NCBI RefSeq assembly: GCF_009192945.1
Contig: NZ_NSET01000021.1
Location: 62,001 to 126,000 of the forward strand
Direction of reading: 5' to 3'
DNA from: Xanthomonas maliensis
GTDB lineage: Bacteria > Pseudomonadota > Gammaproteobacteria > Xanthomonadales > Xanthomonadaceae
Length of the DNA: 64,000 bases
Made by a program: the position numbers and the translations under genes. Of the stretch, positions 30,965 through 41,185 are shown one piece after another; the stretch's first letter is position 1; the number at the start of each line of letters is the position of its first letter. The notes beneath the pieces are model-generated. The model did not search any database and had not been told where the DNA came from. It worked only from the letters and a program-made list of their open reading frames with translations.

Positions 30965-31393
30965 TCAGTCCAGCGCCTCGGCTTCCATCAGCTGCGCGGT
31001 CTGCGCGCGATCAAAGCGCTCACGGGCAGAGTGGATGGCGGCGTGATTGGCATCGGCCCAGTTCAGCAGCTGCGATACCGGACCGAGCAGATCCGCACCC
31101 AACTTGGCGAGTGCGTATTCCACGCTCGGCGGCTTGGTCGCGTAGACCTTGCGGGTGATCATGCCGTTGCGTTCCAGATTGCGCAGCGTCTGCGTCAGCA
31201 TGCGCTTGGAAATATCGGGCACCGCACGCTGGATCGCGCTGAAGCGGGAGGGGCCAGGAATCAACGTCAACAGGATCAACAGGGTCCACTTATCGCCGAT
31301 CTGGTCGAGCACATCCCGAACCGGGCACTTGGTGGCATCGAACGGCATCCCCTGCAGGGACGGCGGCGGCGGGAACAAGGCGATGGCATTCAC
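30965..31393 (-). CDS. HxlR-family transcriptional regulator
   Basis: 142-residue winged-helix protein with the HxlR pattern [22 protein letters not shown], the recognition region [35 protein letters not shown] and the wing [11 protein letters not shown]. Divergent from a QorB-like oxidoreductase, the arrangement seen for quinone/electrophile-responsive HxlR regulators such as QorR. The start at 31393 is a GTG without clear Shine-Dalgarno; ATG 31348 would remove 15 residues. Confidence 0.85.
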   Translation of the reverse strand: MNAIALFPPPPSLQGMPFDATKCPVRDVLDQIGDKWTLLILLTLIPGPSRFSAIQRAVPDISKRMLTQTLRNLERNGMITRKVYATKPPSVEYALAKLGADLLGPVSQLLNWADANHAAIHSARERFDRAQTAQLMEAEALD

Positions 31394-31448
31394 GAGGAAA
31401 TCTCACAGTAACCAGGGGGAATAAAACTGCCTCCTTGCGCCGTGACAT

Positions 31449-31495
31449 GCGTCCCTGACAATAGGGACGCCGTTCAGCGGTCTAGAGAATAGACC
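31449..31495. promoter_or_regulatory. Two dyads in the HxlR-QorB divergent promoter
   Basis: GCGTCCCT-N6-AGGGACGC spans 31449-31470 and GGTCTA-N5-TAGACC spans 31479-31495. Both lie in the 134-base region between the divergent genes and are good candidates for the HxlR operator(s). Confidence 0.5.
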
Positions 31496-31527
31496 AATCC
31501 TCAAATCGATACTTAACGGAGCACATC

Positions 31528-32418
<891 letters not shown>

Positions 32419-32432
32419 CCTGTCGGAAGCCA

Positions 32433-32481
32433 AGGTGGGCGCCGCCCACCTGATGGCCTGGGCGGCGGGCCTGCCCGCCGC
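32433..32481. terminator. Two adjacent hairpins after the QorB-like gene
   Basis: AGGTGGGC-GCC-GCCCACCT (32433-32451) and GCGGCGGGC-CT-GCCCGCCGC (32462-32481) lie 15-65 bases after the stop. They are strong GC stems without T-runs. The remaining 32482-32827 contains only the Pho box and promoter region of the next gene. Confidence 0.5.
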
Positions 32482-32677
32482 GCTGCGCATTGCCTTCGCC
32501 CTCCGTGACCGATCCGGCACATCTCGCCCGCAGCGGCGACGGGACGAAGACCAAGACCAAGACCGCCCAGACGGCTGCGCTGCGCATGGCTTGGCAGTGA
32601 CTTATGCATGTCGAGTCATTGCAACAATGACATCTTTCAGACACGCGCCTGACGCAATTCGACACATTTGCAGCCGA

Positions 32678-32695
32678 ATGTCACAAGGCTGACAT
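32678..32695 (+). promoter_or_regulatory. Pho box upstream of the OprO-type porin
   Basis: ATGTCAC-AAGG-CTGACAT: two heptamers with a 4-base spacer matching the PhoB box layout (CTGTCAT-N4-CTGTCAT). It lies about 130 bases before the porin ATG, so phosphate-starvation control is expected. Confidence 0.65.
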
Positions 32696-32827
32696 TAAAC
32701 CTACATATAACTGCACGCCATTGCTGCACCGCCAGCGTGGCGACCGTCGCTGCTGGCATCTCGGCGCTGCACCCGTGGGACATCCGGGCGGGCGCCGGCA
32801 TCGCGTTTCCCTTGCCAGAGTCGGACC

Positions 32828-34279
32828 ATGAAAAGACGCAATCTCGCCACCGTTCTTTGCGCCCTCGGCAGTACCGTCAGCGGCAACGCCCTGGCGGCCG
32901 AGCTCGAGCTCTACGTCGATCGCAAGACCAAGCAAATCTTCGCCGAGCCCGCTCCCGGTCGCGACAAGTTGGGCACCTTCGTGCAGGTCGACGAAAACGG
33001 CAAACTGCCGGCATCGGCACTGCCAGCCGCGCCCGCCGCCCCGACGCCGGCGGTCGCGGCGCCGGCACCGACCGCCGTGGCCCAGGCCACGGCGCCCACA
33101 CAAGCGGCCCCTGCGCCCGCAGCAGCACCCAAAGCCGGGGATGCCGGCAAGAAGTGGTATGACCGCCTCAGCCTGCGCGGCTACACCCAGATTCGCTACA
33201 ACCAGGGCGTCGGCGGCGACGCCGAGGACCTGCGTGCGCCGGGCGATCGCTTCATCGGCGACAACCAGAGCCTGGGCATCCGGCGTGCGCGCCTGGTGCT
33301 GAGCGGGGATCTCAACGAGCATGTCTCGCTGTATTTCCAGCCCGATTTCGCCAGTACGCCGACCGGCTCGAGCACCTCCAACTTCGCCCAGTTGCGCGAC
33401 GCCTATGCCGACATCTTCTTCGACAAGAAGCGCGAGTACCGCGTGCGCGTGGGTCAGTCGAAGATGCCTTACGGCTGGGAAAACCTGCAGTCCAGCCAGA
33501 ACCGCTTGACCCTGGATCGCGCCGACGCGCTCAACTCGGGATTGCGCGACGAACGCGATATCGGCGCGGTGTTCTACTACAGCCCGACTGTCGCCAAGGG
33601 CCGCTTCCAGGATCTGGTCAAATCCGGCCTGAAGGGTTCGGGCGACTATGGCGTGCTGGGTGCCGGCGTCTACAACGGCCAGGGCGCCAATCGCGCCGAG
33701 CGCAACGACAGCATGCATGCGGTGGTGCATGCGACCTACCCGTTCAAGTTCGCCAATGGCCAGTACCTGGAAGTGGGTGCCGATGCCTACGCCGGGCGCT
33801 TCGTCCCGAGCAACGCCGCAGTGACCATCGATGGCCGCAGCTTCACGCCCGCCATCACCGAGCCGGAAGGCTATACCGATCAGCGCGTGGCTGCGCACGT
33901 CATCTACTATCCGCAACCGTTCGGCCTGCAGGCCGAGTGGACGGTCGGCCGCGGTCCCGAGCTGGATGTAGCACAGCGCCGCATTCGCACCCGCTCGTTG
34001 CAGGGCGGCTATGTGCAGACCATGTACAAGCACGATGGCCGTTACGGCACCTTGCTGCCGTACCTGAAGTGGCAGACCTACCGCGGTGGCTCCAAATTCG
34101 ACACCAACGCGCCGCGCATGCAGGTCGACGAATGGGAGGCCGGCGTGGAGTGGCAGCCGATGGACGCACTGGAGCTGGTGTTCGCCTATTCCAAGATGAA
34201 GCGCACCGACGTGTCCACCGCGCCCTACCCCGTGGTGGAAGGCGACTTGTTGCGGCTGCAATTGCAGGTCAACTACTGA
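32828..34279 (+). CDS. Phosphate-selective porin (OprO/OprP family)
   Basis: 483-residue outer-membrane protein. A signal peptide (to about ALAAE) is followed by a short coiled segment and a long Ala/Pro-rich linker (about residues 60-105). The porin domain follows, with SLRGYTQIRYNQG, SLGIRRARLVLSGDLNEHVSLYFQPDF and VGQSKMPYGWENLQSS, all typical of OprO/OprP. The C-terminus ends in ...QVNY, an aromatic residue as needed for outer-membrane assembly. It imports phosphate or polyphosphate; an upstream Pho box agrees. Confidence 0.9.
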   Translation: MKRRNLATVLCALGSTVSGNALAAELELYVDRKTKQIFAEPAPGRDKLGTFVQVDENGKLPASALPAAPAAPTPAVAAPAPTAVAQATAPTQAAPAPAAAPKAGDAGKKWYDRLSLRGYTQIRYNQGVGGDAEDLRAPGDRFIGDNQSLGIRRARLVLSGDLNEHVSLYFQPDFASTPTGSSTSNFAQLRDAYADIFFDKKREYRVRVGQSKMPYGWENLQSSQNRLTLDRADALNSGLRDERDIGAVFYYSPTVAKGRFQDLVKSGLKGSGDYGVLGAGVYNGQGANRAERNDSMHAVVHATYPFKFANGQYLEVGADAYAGRFVPSNAAVTIDGRSFTPAITEPEGYTDQRVAAHVIYYPQPFGLQAEWTVGRGPELDVAQRRIRTRSLQGGYVQTMYKHDGRYGTLLPYLKWQTYRGGSKFDTNAPRMQVDEWEAGVEWQPMDALELVFAYSKMKRTDVSTAPYPVVEGDLLRLQLQVNY

Positions 34280-34345
34280 CCTGCGCCGTGCACAGGGCGG
34301 ATAGCCCCGCCGATCGACGCTTGCGGCAGCTCTGACCGGCGCGTT

Positions 34346-34363
34346 CGCGTGCAGCCGCACGCG
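34346..34363. terminator. Hairpin downstream of the porin gene
   Basis: CGCGTGC-AGCC-GCACGCG, 67 bases after the porin stop, within a larger imperfect symmetric GCGTTCG context. No T-run. Confidence 0.4.
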
Positions 34364-34445
34364 TTCGCGCCGGGATCCGCATCGAACGCGGCGCCTGGGC
34401 GATGCTGCCGGCCCGACGCGCACTCGTGCGCTCACTGGAGTGCGC

Positions 34446-35408
34446 ATGCGCATCAAGGCCACGGTCGAGCGGTTTCCCGGCGGAATGATGCTGGTGCCCC
34501 TGTTGCTGGGTGCGCTCTGCCATACCTTCTGGCCAACCGCCGGCAGCACGCTGGGGTCTTTCAGCAATGGCTTGATCACCGGCACCATCCCGATCCTGGC
34601 AGTCTGGCTGTTCTGCATGGGCGCTACCATCCAGCTGCGCGCCACCGCTCGCGTGCTGCGCCGCTCCGGCACCCTGGTATTTACCAAGATCGCGGTGGCG
34701 TGGCTGGTCGCGGTGCTGTGCGCACCGCTGCTGCCGGTCGACGGTATCGCCAGCGGACCGCTGGCCGGCTTGTCGGTGCTGGCGCTGGTGGCGGCGATGG
34801 ATATGACCAATGGCGGGTTATATGCATCGCTGATGCAGCAGTACGGCAGTAGCGAGGATGCCGGCGCGGTCGTGCTGATGTCGCTGGAATCCGGCCCGTT
34901 GGTCTCCATGCTGATTCTGGGTGCCAGCGGCATGGCCACATTCGAGCCGCGCCTGTTCGTCGGCGCGATGCTGCCGCTGGTGCTGGGCTTTGTCCTCGGC
35001 AATCTCGATGCCGCGCTACGGCAGTTCCTGGCGCAGGCAACGCACACGCTGGTGCCCTTTTTCGGCTTCGCGCTCGGCAACACGCTGGACTTTGCGACGA
35101 TCGCCAGCACGGGCATGAGCGGCGTGCTGCTGGGCGTGGCCGTCATCGTCATCACCGGAGTGCCGTTGTGGCTGGCCGATCGTGTGATCGGCGGTGGCGA
35201 CGGCACCGCCGGGGTGGCGGCGTCCAGCACGGCGGGTGCTGCGGTGGCGACGCCGGCTTTGATCGCCGGCATGGCACCGCAGTTCGCGCCGGCCGCGCCA
35301 GCAGCCACCGCCCTGGTGGCCAGCGCGGTGATCGTGACCTCGCTGCTGGTGCCGTTGCTGACCGCGCTGCATGCGCGCAAGGTGCGTCAGCGCGCTGCAT
35401 CTGTCTGA
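34446..35408 (+). CDS. kdgT: 2-keto-3-deoxygluconate permease KdgT
   Basis: 320-residue membrane transporter with about ten hydrophobic spans. Family marks are the N-terminal [21 protein letters not shown], the [16 protein letters not shown] segment, [18 protein letters not shown] and [11 protein letters not shown]. It imports 2-keto-3-deoxygluconate from pectin breakdown by proton symport. ATG 34446 has GGAG 5 bases upstream; a GTG two codons before is possible. Confidence 0.9.
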   Translation: MRIKATVERFPGGMMLVPLLLGALCHTFWPTAGSTLGSFSNGLITGTIPILAVWLFCMGATIQLRATARVLRRSGTLVFTKIAVAWLVAVLCAPLLPVDGIASGPLAGLSVLALVAAMDMTNGGLYASLMQQYGSSEDAGAVVLMSLESGPLVSMLILGASGMATFEPRLFVGAMLPLVLGFVLGNLDAALRQFLAQATHTLVPFFGFALGNTLDFATIASTGMSGVLLGVAVIVITGVPLWLADRVIGGGDGTAGVAASSTAGAAVATPALIAGMAPQFAPAAPAATALVASAVIVTSLLVPLLTALHARKVRQRAASV

Positions 35409-35617
35409 CCGCGCAGACGTCCAGGCGTCGCCGGACATGCGGTGTACGGCCGGCTTGCACCTGGGCAGGCCGCGCCGTCTGTGCGTGGGCGAGCGCTGCG
35501 GCCAACCCTCCGGGAAGTTGCCGCTGGCGCGCCGAAACCGCGTTGCGCGCCTTCGCCTGGGCCGCAACGCATGCCTTGTCTCGACGCGCCACAGCATGCT
35601 TCGCATGCATCAAGGTA

Positions 35618-35841
35618 CGTCCGGCACCGATGACGCTGGCGTGGTCGCGCTATGCGCAGTCGTTGACCGAGCAGCCGATGAAGGACATGCCGACCGGCCC
35701 GATGACGGTGCTGCAATCGTCCTTCGTGCGCGACGACCAGGAGCGCGCGCAAACCCGCCCGGCAGAGCGCGTTGGCCTCGCGCGACGAAATGCGCGACCT
35801 GCAAGCGGCCGGCATCGGCGTCATCCAGATCGACGAGCGGC
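35618..35841 (+). pseudogene. metE: metE internal fragment (cobalamin-independent methionine synthase), frameshifted
   Basis: The first frame reads [20 protein letters not shown], then [20 protein letters not shown], matching MetE near its RPAPITVEWAKYAQSLT region. After about 35755 the match continues in the next frame as [19 protein letters not shown] and IGVIQIDER, matching QIALALRDEV...IIQIDEP. Only about 75 of some 750 codons remain, both ends are missing and a frameshift splits the piece, so it is dead. Confidence 0.75.
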
Positions 35842-35898
35842 CTGACGGCCATCGCGATAGCGGTCAACGGCGACGGTATCCGCGCCGTTGCCGCATGG

Positions 35899-35940
35899 GC
35901 GCTGTGCGCTGTGCGCTGCTGGTGTTGCAGCGCACAGCGC
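35899..35940. repeat. 13-base perfect inverted repeat upstream of the DUF4785 gene
   Basis: GCGCTGTGCGCTG (35899-35911) and CAGCGCACAGCGC (35928-35940) around 16 bases. The left arm is part of an internal GCGCTGT-type tandem. It may be a terminator remnant of the decayed metE or a regulatory structure, 117 bases before the next ATG. Confidence 0.5.
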
Positions 35941-36056
35941 GACTGTCACACGGCCGCGGTATAACCGGCAGCGACCGCGGCGAGGGGGCGCTGCGTCCGA
36001 TGCCGCGCCCCACTACACGACGGCATCGTCCCTGCAACGTCTCAGGAGATGCCGCC

Positions 36057-38012
36057 ATGCCGACGCATTCGCTAATGCCACTGCTGTGCTGCCTATCGCT
36101 GGCCAGCGCACCGCTGGCCGCCGCCGAACTGCAACCCAAGCAACTGGCCGGGCCACCGGAAGAGTTCGCGCAGATGCGCGTGCCCGAGCCGGCCGAAGCC
36201 GCCATCCTGTCCAAGAGTGCGCTGTTGCCGGTGGAGCTGACCCCGAGCGGCGGTGCCGCGCGTTGGCAGGGCAGTTTGCCGGTGGAGAGCGGGCATTTGA
36301 GTTTCATGGTGCTCGATGGTGCGCAGGGTTGGCAGGCGACGGTGGAAGCACCGCAAACAGCAGGCGCGCGTAAAAGCGCCGCCACTCCGCAACTCCAGGC
36401 GCAGCACGCGCTGCTCGGCAACGCCGAGAACGGCGCGCAGGGCGTGCGCTATACGGTGGACACCGCGCAGAACGGCGAGTGGTCGCTGCGCCTGCAGTCG
36501 GCCGCACCGGTAGCGCAACATGGCTATGTGCTGATGGAGGGCGATGCGCGCACCGAGCTGGCCTCGTATCCACGCCACCGCCGACAGCAGGTCGGCCAGA
36601 CCCTGACACTCAACGCCATGCTCAGCGGCAGCGATGCACGTGGCGCCACCTTGCTCGCGACACAGGCCGGACGCATCGACAGCGCCAGCCTGCGGGTGAT
36701 CGACCCGCGAGGGCAGGCGCGCGTCCTGCCGATGTACGACGACGGCCGCCATGACGACGGCGCCGCCGGCGATGGGGTCTACGGCGGCAGCTTCCAGCCC
36801 AGTGGCGAAGGCAGCTGGATCGCGCAGGTGATCGTGCGTGGTCACGATCAAGCGGGCCAGGCCTTCGTGCGCACCAGCGAACACCTGCTGCCGGTGCTGG
36901 ACACGTCCTTGCGTCTGCGCGACAACGCCTTGGTCGCGCGTGCCGAGCAGGACACCCGGCTGCGTATCGATGTGCCGGTGGCAGCGGGCGGCAAGGCGCC
37001 TTCGCATTACCGGGTCTTCGGCCAGGTGTGGGGCACCAATGCGAAGGGACAGGACGTGCCGGTAGCCTGGATCGGCGGCATGGTGGCGCCGGTGCAGGGG
37101 CAGCTCCCGCTGCATCTGGACGAACGCTGGGTTGCGCGTGCCGGCGCACGTGCACCATTCACGCTGCGTGCGCTGCGGATCGAAGATCCGGATCACTTCA
37201 TCCAGCTGGCGCAGGCCGAGCGCTTGCCCTTGCAGCTGCCGGCGCTACGGCGCGCCAGCATCGCGCGCAGCAGCGCCGGGATCGACGACAGCATGCGCAT
37301 GGGACCGCGCCCGTCCACGCTGGCCCGCATGGACGCACAAGCGCAAGCCAGCGGTTCGCAGCTGGTGCTGGTGCATGGCTATTGCGCCAGCAAGGCGGTC
37401 TGGCCGGAAGCGCAATTCAGCAACGCTTCGACCTTTCTCGATCTGAACCAGAACCGCAGCAACGACCAGTTCGCGCAGCTGTTGGCGCAGTTCGGCAGCC
37501 AATGGGCGTCGTTCGGCACGGTTGCGCACAGCCAGGGCGGCATGGCCGCGCTGCATCTGTACACCTATTACTGGAGCGGACTGGATAACGCCAGCGGTGG
37601 CCGTGTGATGCAGTCGGTGGGCGCACCGTACCAGGGAACCAACATCGCCGGCGTGCTGGCGGTGGTCGGCTCGTGGTTCGGGGCCGGCTGCGGCAGCAAC
37701 AGCGACATGACCTACGATGGCGCCAAGGCCTGGCTGGCCGGCATTCCCGTCGCTGCACGCGCCAAGGTCAGCTATTACACGACCTCGTCCGCCAAGGCCC
37801 ACTGGTACAGCAACGACCACTGCAATACCGCCACCGCGCTGGTGTTGAAGGATCCCGAAGACGGCGTCGTGGAAGAGGTCAATGCACAGCTGCCTGGCGG
37901 CGACAATCGCGGCCATACGGTCGGCGAGTGCCATAGCACCGGCATGCACGATCCGGCGCAATACCTGGATGCCAATCGCAATGCCGAGATGAACGCCAAC
38001 GCGGCCCACTGA
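36057..38012 (+). CDS. Exported DUF4785-type protein with alpha/beta-hydrolase domain
   Basis: 651 residues from ATG 36057 (CAGGAG 8 bases upstream). A signal peptide (SLMPLLCCLSLASAPLAAAE) leads into a beta-rich N-terminal region including a Y-D-D-G-R-H-D-D-G-A-A-G-D-G-V-Y-type calcium-like loop. The C-terminal third is lipase-like: LVLVHGYCASKAVWPE, then AHSQGGMAAL with Ser492. It resembles secreted 'conditioned medium factor' proteins annotated in xanthomonads. The elbow has Ala instead of the first Gly, so esterase activity is plausible but unproven. Confidence 0.75.
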   Translation: MPTHSLMPLLCCLSLASAPLAAAELQPKQLAGPPEEFAQMRVPEPAEAAILSKSALLPVELTPSGGAARWQGSLPVESGHLSFMVLDGAQGWQATVEAPQTAGARKSAATPQLQAQHALLGNAENGAQGVRYTVDTAQNGEWSLRLQSAAPVAQHGYVLMEGDARTELASYPRHRRQQVGQTLTLNAMLSGSDARGATLLATQAGRIDSASLRVIDPRGQARVLPMYDDGRHDDGAAGDGVYGGSFQPSGEGSWIAQVIVRGHDQAGQAFVRTSEHLLPVLDTSLRLRDNALVARAEQDTRLRIDVPVAAGGKAPSHYRVFGQVWGTNAKGQDVPVAWIGGMVAPVQGQLPLHLDERWVARAGARAPFTLRALRIEDPDHFIQLAQAERLPLQLPALRRASIARSSAGIDDSMRMGPRPSTLARMDAQAQASGSQLVLVHGYCASKAVWPEAQFSNASTFLDLNQNRSNDQFAQLLAQFGSQWASFGTVAHSQGGMAALHLYTYYWSGLDNASGGRVMQSVGAPYQGTNIAGVLAVVGSWFGAGCGSNSDMTYDGAKAWLAGIPVAARAKVSYYTTSSAKAHWYSNDHCNTATALVLKDPEDGVVEEVNAQLPGGDNRGHTVGECHSTGMHDPAQYLDANRNAEMNANAAH

Positions 38013-38033
38013 AGCGACAGCGATGCCGCAGCA

Positions 38034-38068
38034 CCGGCCGCGCACGTCATCTCGATGTGCGCGGCCGG
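38034..38068. terminator. Bidirectional terminator between DUF4785 gene and purU
   Basis: CCGGCCGCGCAC (38034-38045) and GTGCGCGGCCGG (38057-38068), a perfect 12-base stem with 11-base loop between two convergent genes. Confidence 0.7.
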
Positions 38069-38097
38069 AAGGGCGGCCTCGACGCGCGACAGGCGTG

Positions 38098-38949
38098 CTA
38101 GCGGAACACCACGGTGCGATGGCCGTTGAGCACGATGCGGTGCTCGACATGCCGACGCACCGCCCGCGCCAGCACTAACGATTCGATATCGCTGCCCAGG
38201 CGGACCAATTCGCGCGGGGTCATCGTGTGGTCCACTCGCGCGACGTCCTGTTCGATGATCGGGCCTTCGTCCAGGTCTTCGGTCACGTAGTGCGCGGTGG
38301 CGCCAATGAGCTTGACCCCGCGCGCGTGCGCCTGGTGGTAAGGCTGCGCGCCCTTGAAGCTGGGCAGGAAGCTATGGTGGATGTTGATCGCGCGCCCAGT
38401 CAGCGCACGGCATAACGCAGGCGAAAGAATCTGCATGTAGCGCGCCAGCACCACCAGATCGATGCGCAGGTGATCGACCAGTTGCATCACCTGCGCCTCT
38501 TGCGCGGCACGGCTCTGTGCATCCACGGGCAGGTGATGGAAGGGAATGCCATAAGAGGCCGCGAGACTGGCGAAGTCCGCGTGGTTGGACACCACCGCGG
38601 CAATTTCCACCGGCAGTTGCCGGCTATGCGTACGGAACAGCAGATCGTTGAGACAGTGCCCCTGTTTGCTGACCATCACCAGCAGACGCGCACGCCGGCG
38701 GGCGTCGTGCAATTGCCAGGTCATCTGGAAATCGTTGGCCAGCGCGGCTAATCGCTGCTCCAGCGCATGGACCGTGGTCGCCGGCGGACGATCGAAGTGC
38801 ACGCGCAAAAAGAAGCGCCCGCTCTCTTCATCGCCGAACTGCTGCGCATCGAGGATGTTGCAGGCGGCCTCGAACAACACGCCGCTGACGCGGTAGACGA
38901 TGCCGGTGCGATCGGGACAGGACAGCGTGAGAATGGAGTCGGCGCGCAT
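38098..38949 (-). CDS. purU: Formyltetrahydrofolate deformylase PurU
   Basis: 283 residues. An N-terminal ACT domain (ILTLSCPDRTGIVYRVSGVLFEAACNILDAQQF) is followed by a formyltransferase-like domain with INIHHSFLPSFKGAQPYHQAHARGVKLIGATAHYV and the catalytic LDEGPIIEQDV. It hydrolyses 10-formyl-THF to THF and formate, balancing one-carbon pools. ATG 38949 has a weak Shine-Dalgarno but matches the family N-terminus. Confidence 0.95.
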   Translation of the reverse strand: MRADSILTLSCPDRTGIVYRVSGVLFEAACNILDAQQFGDEESGRFFLRVHFDRPPATTVHALEQRLAALANDFQMTWQLHDARRRARLLVMVSKQGHCLNDLLFRTHSRQLPVEIAAVVSNHADFASLAASYGIPFHHLPVDAQSRAAQEAQVMQLVDHLRIDLVVLARYMQILSPALCRALTGRAINIHHSFLPSFKGAQPYHQAHARGVKLIGATAHYVTEDLDEGPIIEQDVARVDHTMTPRELVRLGSDIESLVLARAVRRHVEHRIVLNGHRTVVFR

Positions 38950-39099
38950 CGTCACGATGATAGCCAAAGCGTGCACGCTTGCGCGCAGTGATTGCCGCGG
39001 TAACCATTGCCGCCTGTCGCCAAGACTGCACGCTGCCCGCGCGTCAGGCCGCCAGCGGCGCATCGGCGCGCGGGCATCGGGTTTGGCGATGGCGCTGGA

Positions 39100-39975
39100 T
39101 TACGCCTGTCCGGCGCGACGCGCGGCAACCTCGGCGAGCACCGCCCAGTCGGCGTCGCCATCGCCGTGGGCAATCGCCGCATCCAGCCCGGCGCGCAGCA
39201 GCTCCCCCAACGGCATCGGCACTTGCTTGTCGGCGCCGGCCTGGATGGCCAGGTCCACGTCCTTGCGTCCCAGCGTCGCGGTGAAACCAGCCGGCGTGTA
39301 TTGCCGCTGCATGATCAGCTTCCCGTAGCCCTGGTAGGCCGGCGCGGCAAACAGCGTGCTGGTGAGCATGTCCAGGAACTGACTGCTCGCCACACCATGC
39401 CCGCGCGCCAGCGCACTGGCCTCGGCCATGGTCCCGATGGCGCTTGCCAGGCAGAGGTTGGCCGCCAGCTTGACTGCATTGGCCTGCTCAGGCGCAGTCC
39501 CGATGCGCCAGGTCCGTTGCCCCAGCAGGTCGAACATGGGTTGCACGCGCGCCAACGCAGCCTCGTCACCCGCTGCCAGGATGTTGAGCGCACCGGCGCT
39601 GGCCGCATCGACCCGCCCGAGCACTGGCGCTGCGACATAGGCGACTCCGCGCTCGGCATGCAAGGCGGTCAGCTCGTGCGCCAGCGCCACCGAGATCGTG
39701 GCCATGTTGACGTGGACGCTGCCGGACGGCAGCGCGTCGAGCACGCCAGCGTCCAGCACGGTCTGGCGCACCGCGGCATCGTCGGCGAGCATCGAAAACA
39801 ACAACGGACCATGCGCAGCGTCGCGAGCGGCATCGACGACCAGCGCACCGGCTTCGCGCAAGGGCTCGGCCCGCTGCGCGCTGCGGTTCCAGACGCTCAA
39901 TTCCAGGCCGCCGCGCAGCAGGTTATGCGCCATCGGCAGTCCCATCGTTCCCAAGCCCAGAAATCCTATCGGCAT
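39100..39975 (-). CDS. NAD(P)-dependent beta-hydroxyacid dehydrogenase (HIBADH-like)
   Basis: 291 residues: GFLGLGTMGLPMAHNLLRGG is the N-terminal dinucleotide fold, VHVNMATIS the substrate loop, and AANLCLASAIGTMAEASALA contains the helix where the family usually has G-x-x-x-K; the preceding NAVKLAAN carries the catalytic Lys. It belongs with 3-hydroxyisobutyrate, tartronate semialdehyde and succinic-semialdehyde reductases; the substrate is unknown. Two ATGs lie six bases apart; 39975 has AGGAG at 9 bases. Confidence 0.85.
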   Translation of the reverse strand: MPIGFLGLGTMGLPMAHNLLRGGLELSVWNRSAQRAEPLREAGALVVDAARDAAHGPLLFSMLADDAAVRQTVLDAGVLDALPSGSVHVNMATISVALAHELTALHAERGVAYVAAPVLGRVDAASAGALNILAAGDEAALARVQPMFDLLGQRTWRIGTAPEQANAVKLAANLCLASAIGTMAEASALARGHGVASSQFLDMLTSTLFAAPAYQGYGKLIMQRQYTPAGFTATLGRKDVDLAIQAGADKQVPMPLGELLRAGLDAAIAHGDGDADWAVLAEVAARRAGQA

Positions 39976-40010
39976 GCGCATCCTCTCCTGGCTAGACATC
40001 AACGACCGCG

Positions 40011-41108
40011 TCAGTTGGCAAACACACCACGCGCCTGGCGTGGCTCGCTGCGCAGATATTGTGGCGCCGGCTTGACGCTCGCGCCGAGAGCGGCGGCAGC
40101 GTGCCACGGCCAACGGGGATCGTAGAGGATGCCGCGCGCCAAGGCGATTGCATCGGCTTGCCCCTGCTGCAGGATCGCCTCGGCCTGTGCCGGTTCGGTA
40201 ATCAGGCCCACGCCGATCACCGGCGCTTCCACCTGCGCGCGGATCTGCGCGGCAAACGGGATTTGATAGCCGGGCTGCAATTGGATCTGCTGGCGTGGAT
40301 CCAATCCACCGCTGGAGACATGGATGTAGTGCACGCCGCGCGCATCCAGTGCACGCGACAGCGCGATACTTTGCTCCAGATCCCAGCCGCCGTCGACCCA
40401 GTCGCTGGCCGATATTCGGATGCCGACGGCAACCTGCTCGGACACTGCCGCGCGGACTGCATCGAAGACTTGCAGCGTCAACCGCATGCGGTTTTCCAGC
40501 GAGCCGCCATAGACATCGTCGCGCCGATTGCTCAGCGGAGACAGGAACTGATGCAGCAGATAGCCATGCGCGGCATGCAGTTCGATCAACTGCAATCCCA
40601 GGCGCTCGGCGCGCACTGCAGCGGCGACGAAGTCGGCGACGATCGCCTCGATACCGGCAGCATCCAGCGCCTGCGGCGCCGGCTCGCCAGCGCTATACGG
40701 CAGCGCCGAGGGCGCCACTGTCTGCCAGCCATTGGCATGATCGGGTGCGAAGGCCTGGCCGCCATGCCAGGGCAGATCGGTGGACGCCTTGCGGCCGGCA
40801 TGCGCCAGCTGGATGCCGATCGGCATCGACGACCAGCGCCGCAGCGAGCCCAGCACACCGGCAAGCGCCTGTTCGTTGGCGTCGTCGTACAGGCCCAGGT
40901 CGGCGTAGGTGATGCGGCCCTGCGGCTGCACCGCGGCCGCTTCCAGGATCAGCAGCCCGGCGCCGGACTGGGACAACGTGCCCAGATGGATGTGATGCCA
41001 ATCGGTGGCGCATCCGGCGCTTGCCGAGTACTGACACATCGGCGCGATCACGATGCGATTGGACAGGGCAAGCGGGCCGAAGCGGATGGGAGTGAACAGA
41101 TGGCTCAC
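40011..41108 (-). CDS. Old-yellow-enzyme family NADH:flavin oxidoreductase (YqjM/XenA-like)
   Basis: 365-residue FMN TIM-barrel. Marks: LFTPIRFGPLALSNRIVIAPMCQYSA with the YqjM-type Cys, QLAHAGRKA, the catalytic LHAAHGYLLHQFLSPLSNRRDDVYGGSLENR and YIHVSSGGLDPRQ. Such ene-reductases act on activated alkenes, nitro compounds and other electrophiles; the physiological substrate is unknown. The start is a GTG at 41108 with AGGA upstream. Confidence 0.88.
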   Translation of the reverse strand: MSHLFTPIRFGPLALSNRIVIAPMCQYSASAGCATDWHHIHLGTLSQSGAGLLILEAAAVQPQGRITYADLGLYDDANEQALAGVLGSLRRWSSMPIGIQLAHAGRKASTDLPWHGGQAFAPDHANGWQTVAPSALPYSAGEPAPQALDAAGIEAIVADFVAAAVRAERLGLQLIELHAAHGYLLHQFLSPLSNRRDDVYGGSLENRMRLTLQVFDAVRAAVSEQVAVGIRISASDWVDGGWDLEQSIALSRALDARGVHYIHVSSGGLDPRQQIQLQPGYQIPFAAQIRAQVEAPVIGVGLITEPAQAEAILQQGQADAIALARGILYDPRWPWHAAAALGASVKPAPQYLRSEPRQARGVFAN

Positions 41109-41185
41109 GCAGGAATCCTGATCGATGGGCGCTTCATTGCACTGCGCCACGCGCCGCTGCACAACCACCGCGATGGATCACTGCG

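Larger units (their letters stand above)
35409..36056. other. 648-base non-coding gap with gene debris
   Basis: It holds a frameshifted metE fragment (35618-35841) and a strong inverted repeat (35899-35940), listed separately. The parts 35409-35617 and 35941-36056 show no recognisable gene. Confidence 0.6.

Noticed and set aside
32681-35380. Minus-strand open frame of about 900 codons opposite the porin and kdgT
   Set aside because: It is the antisense of two well-supported genes, has no family character, and arises from high GC at third codon positions.
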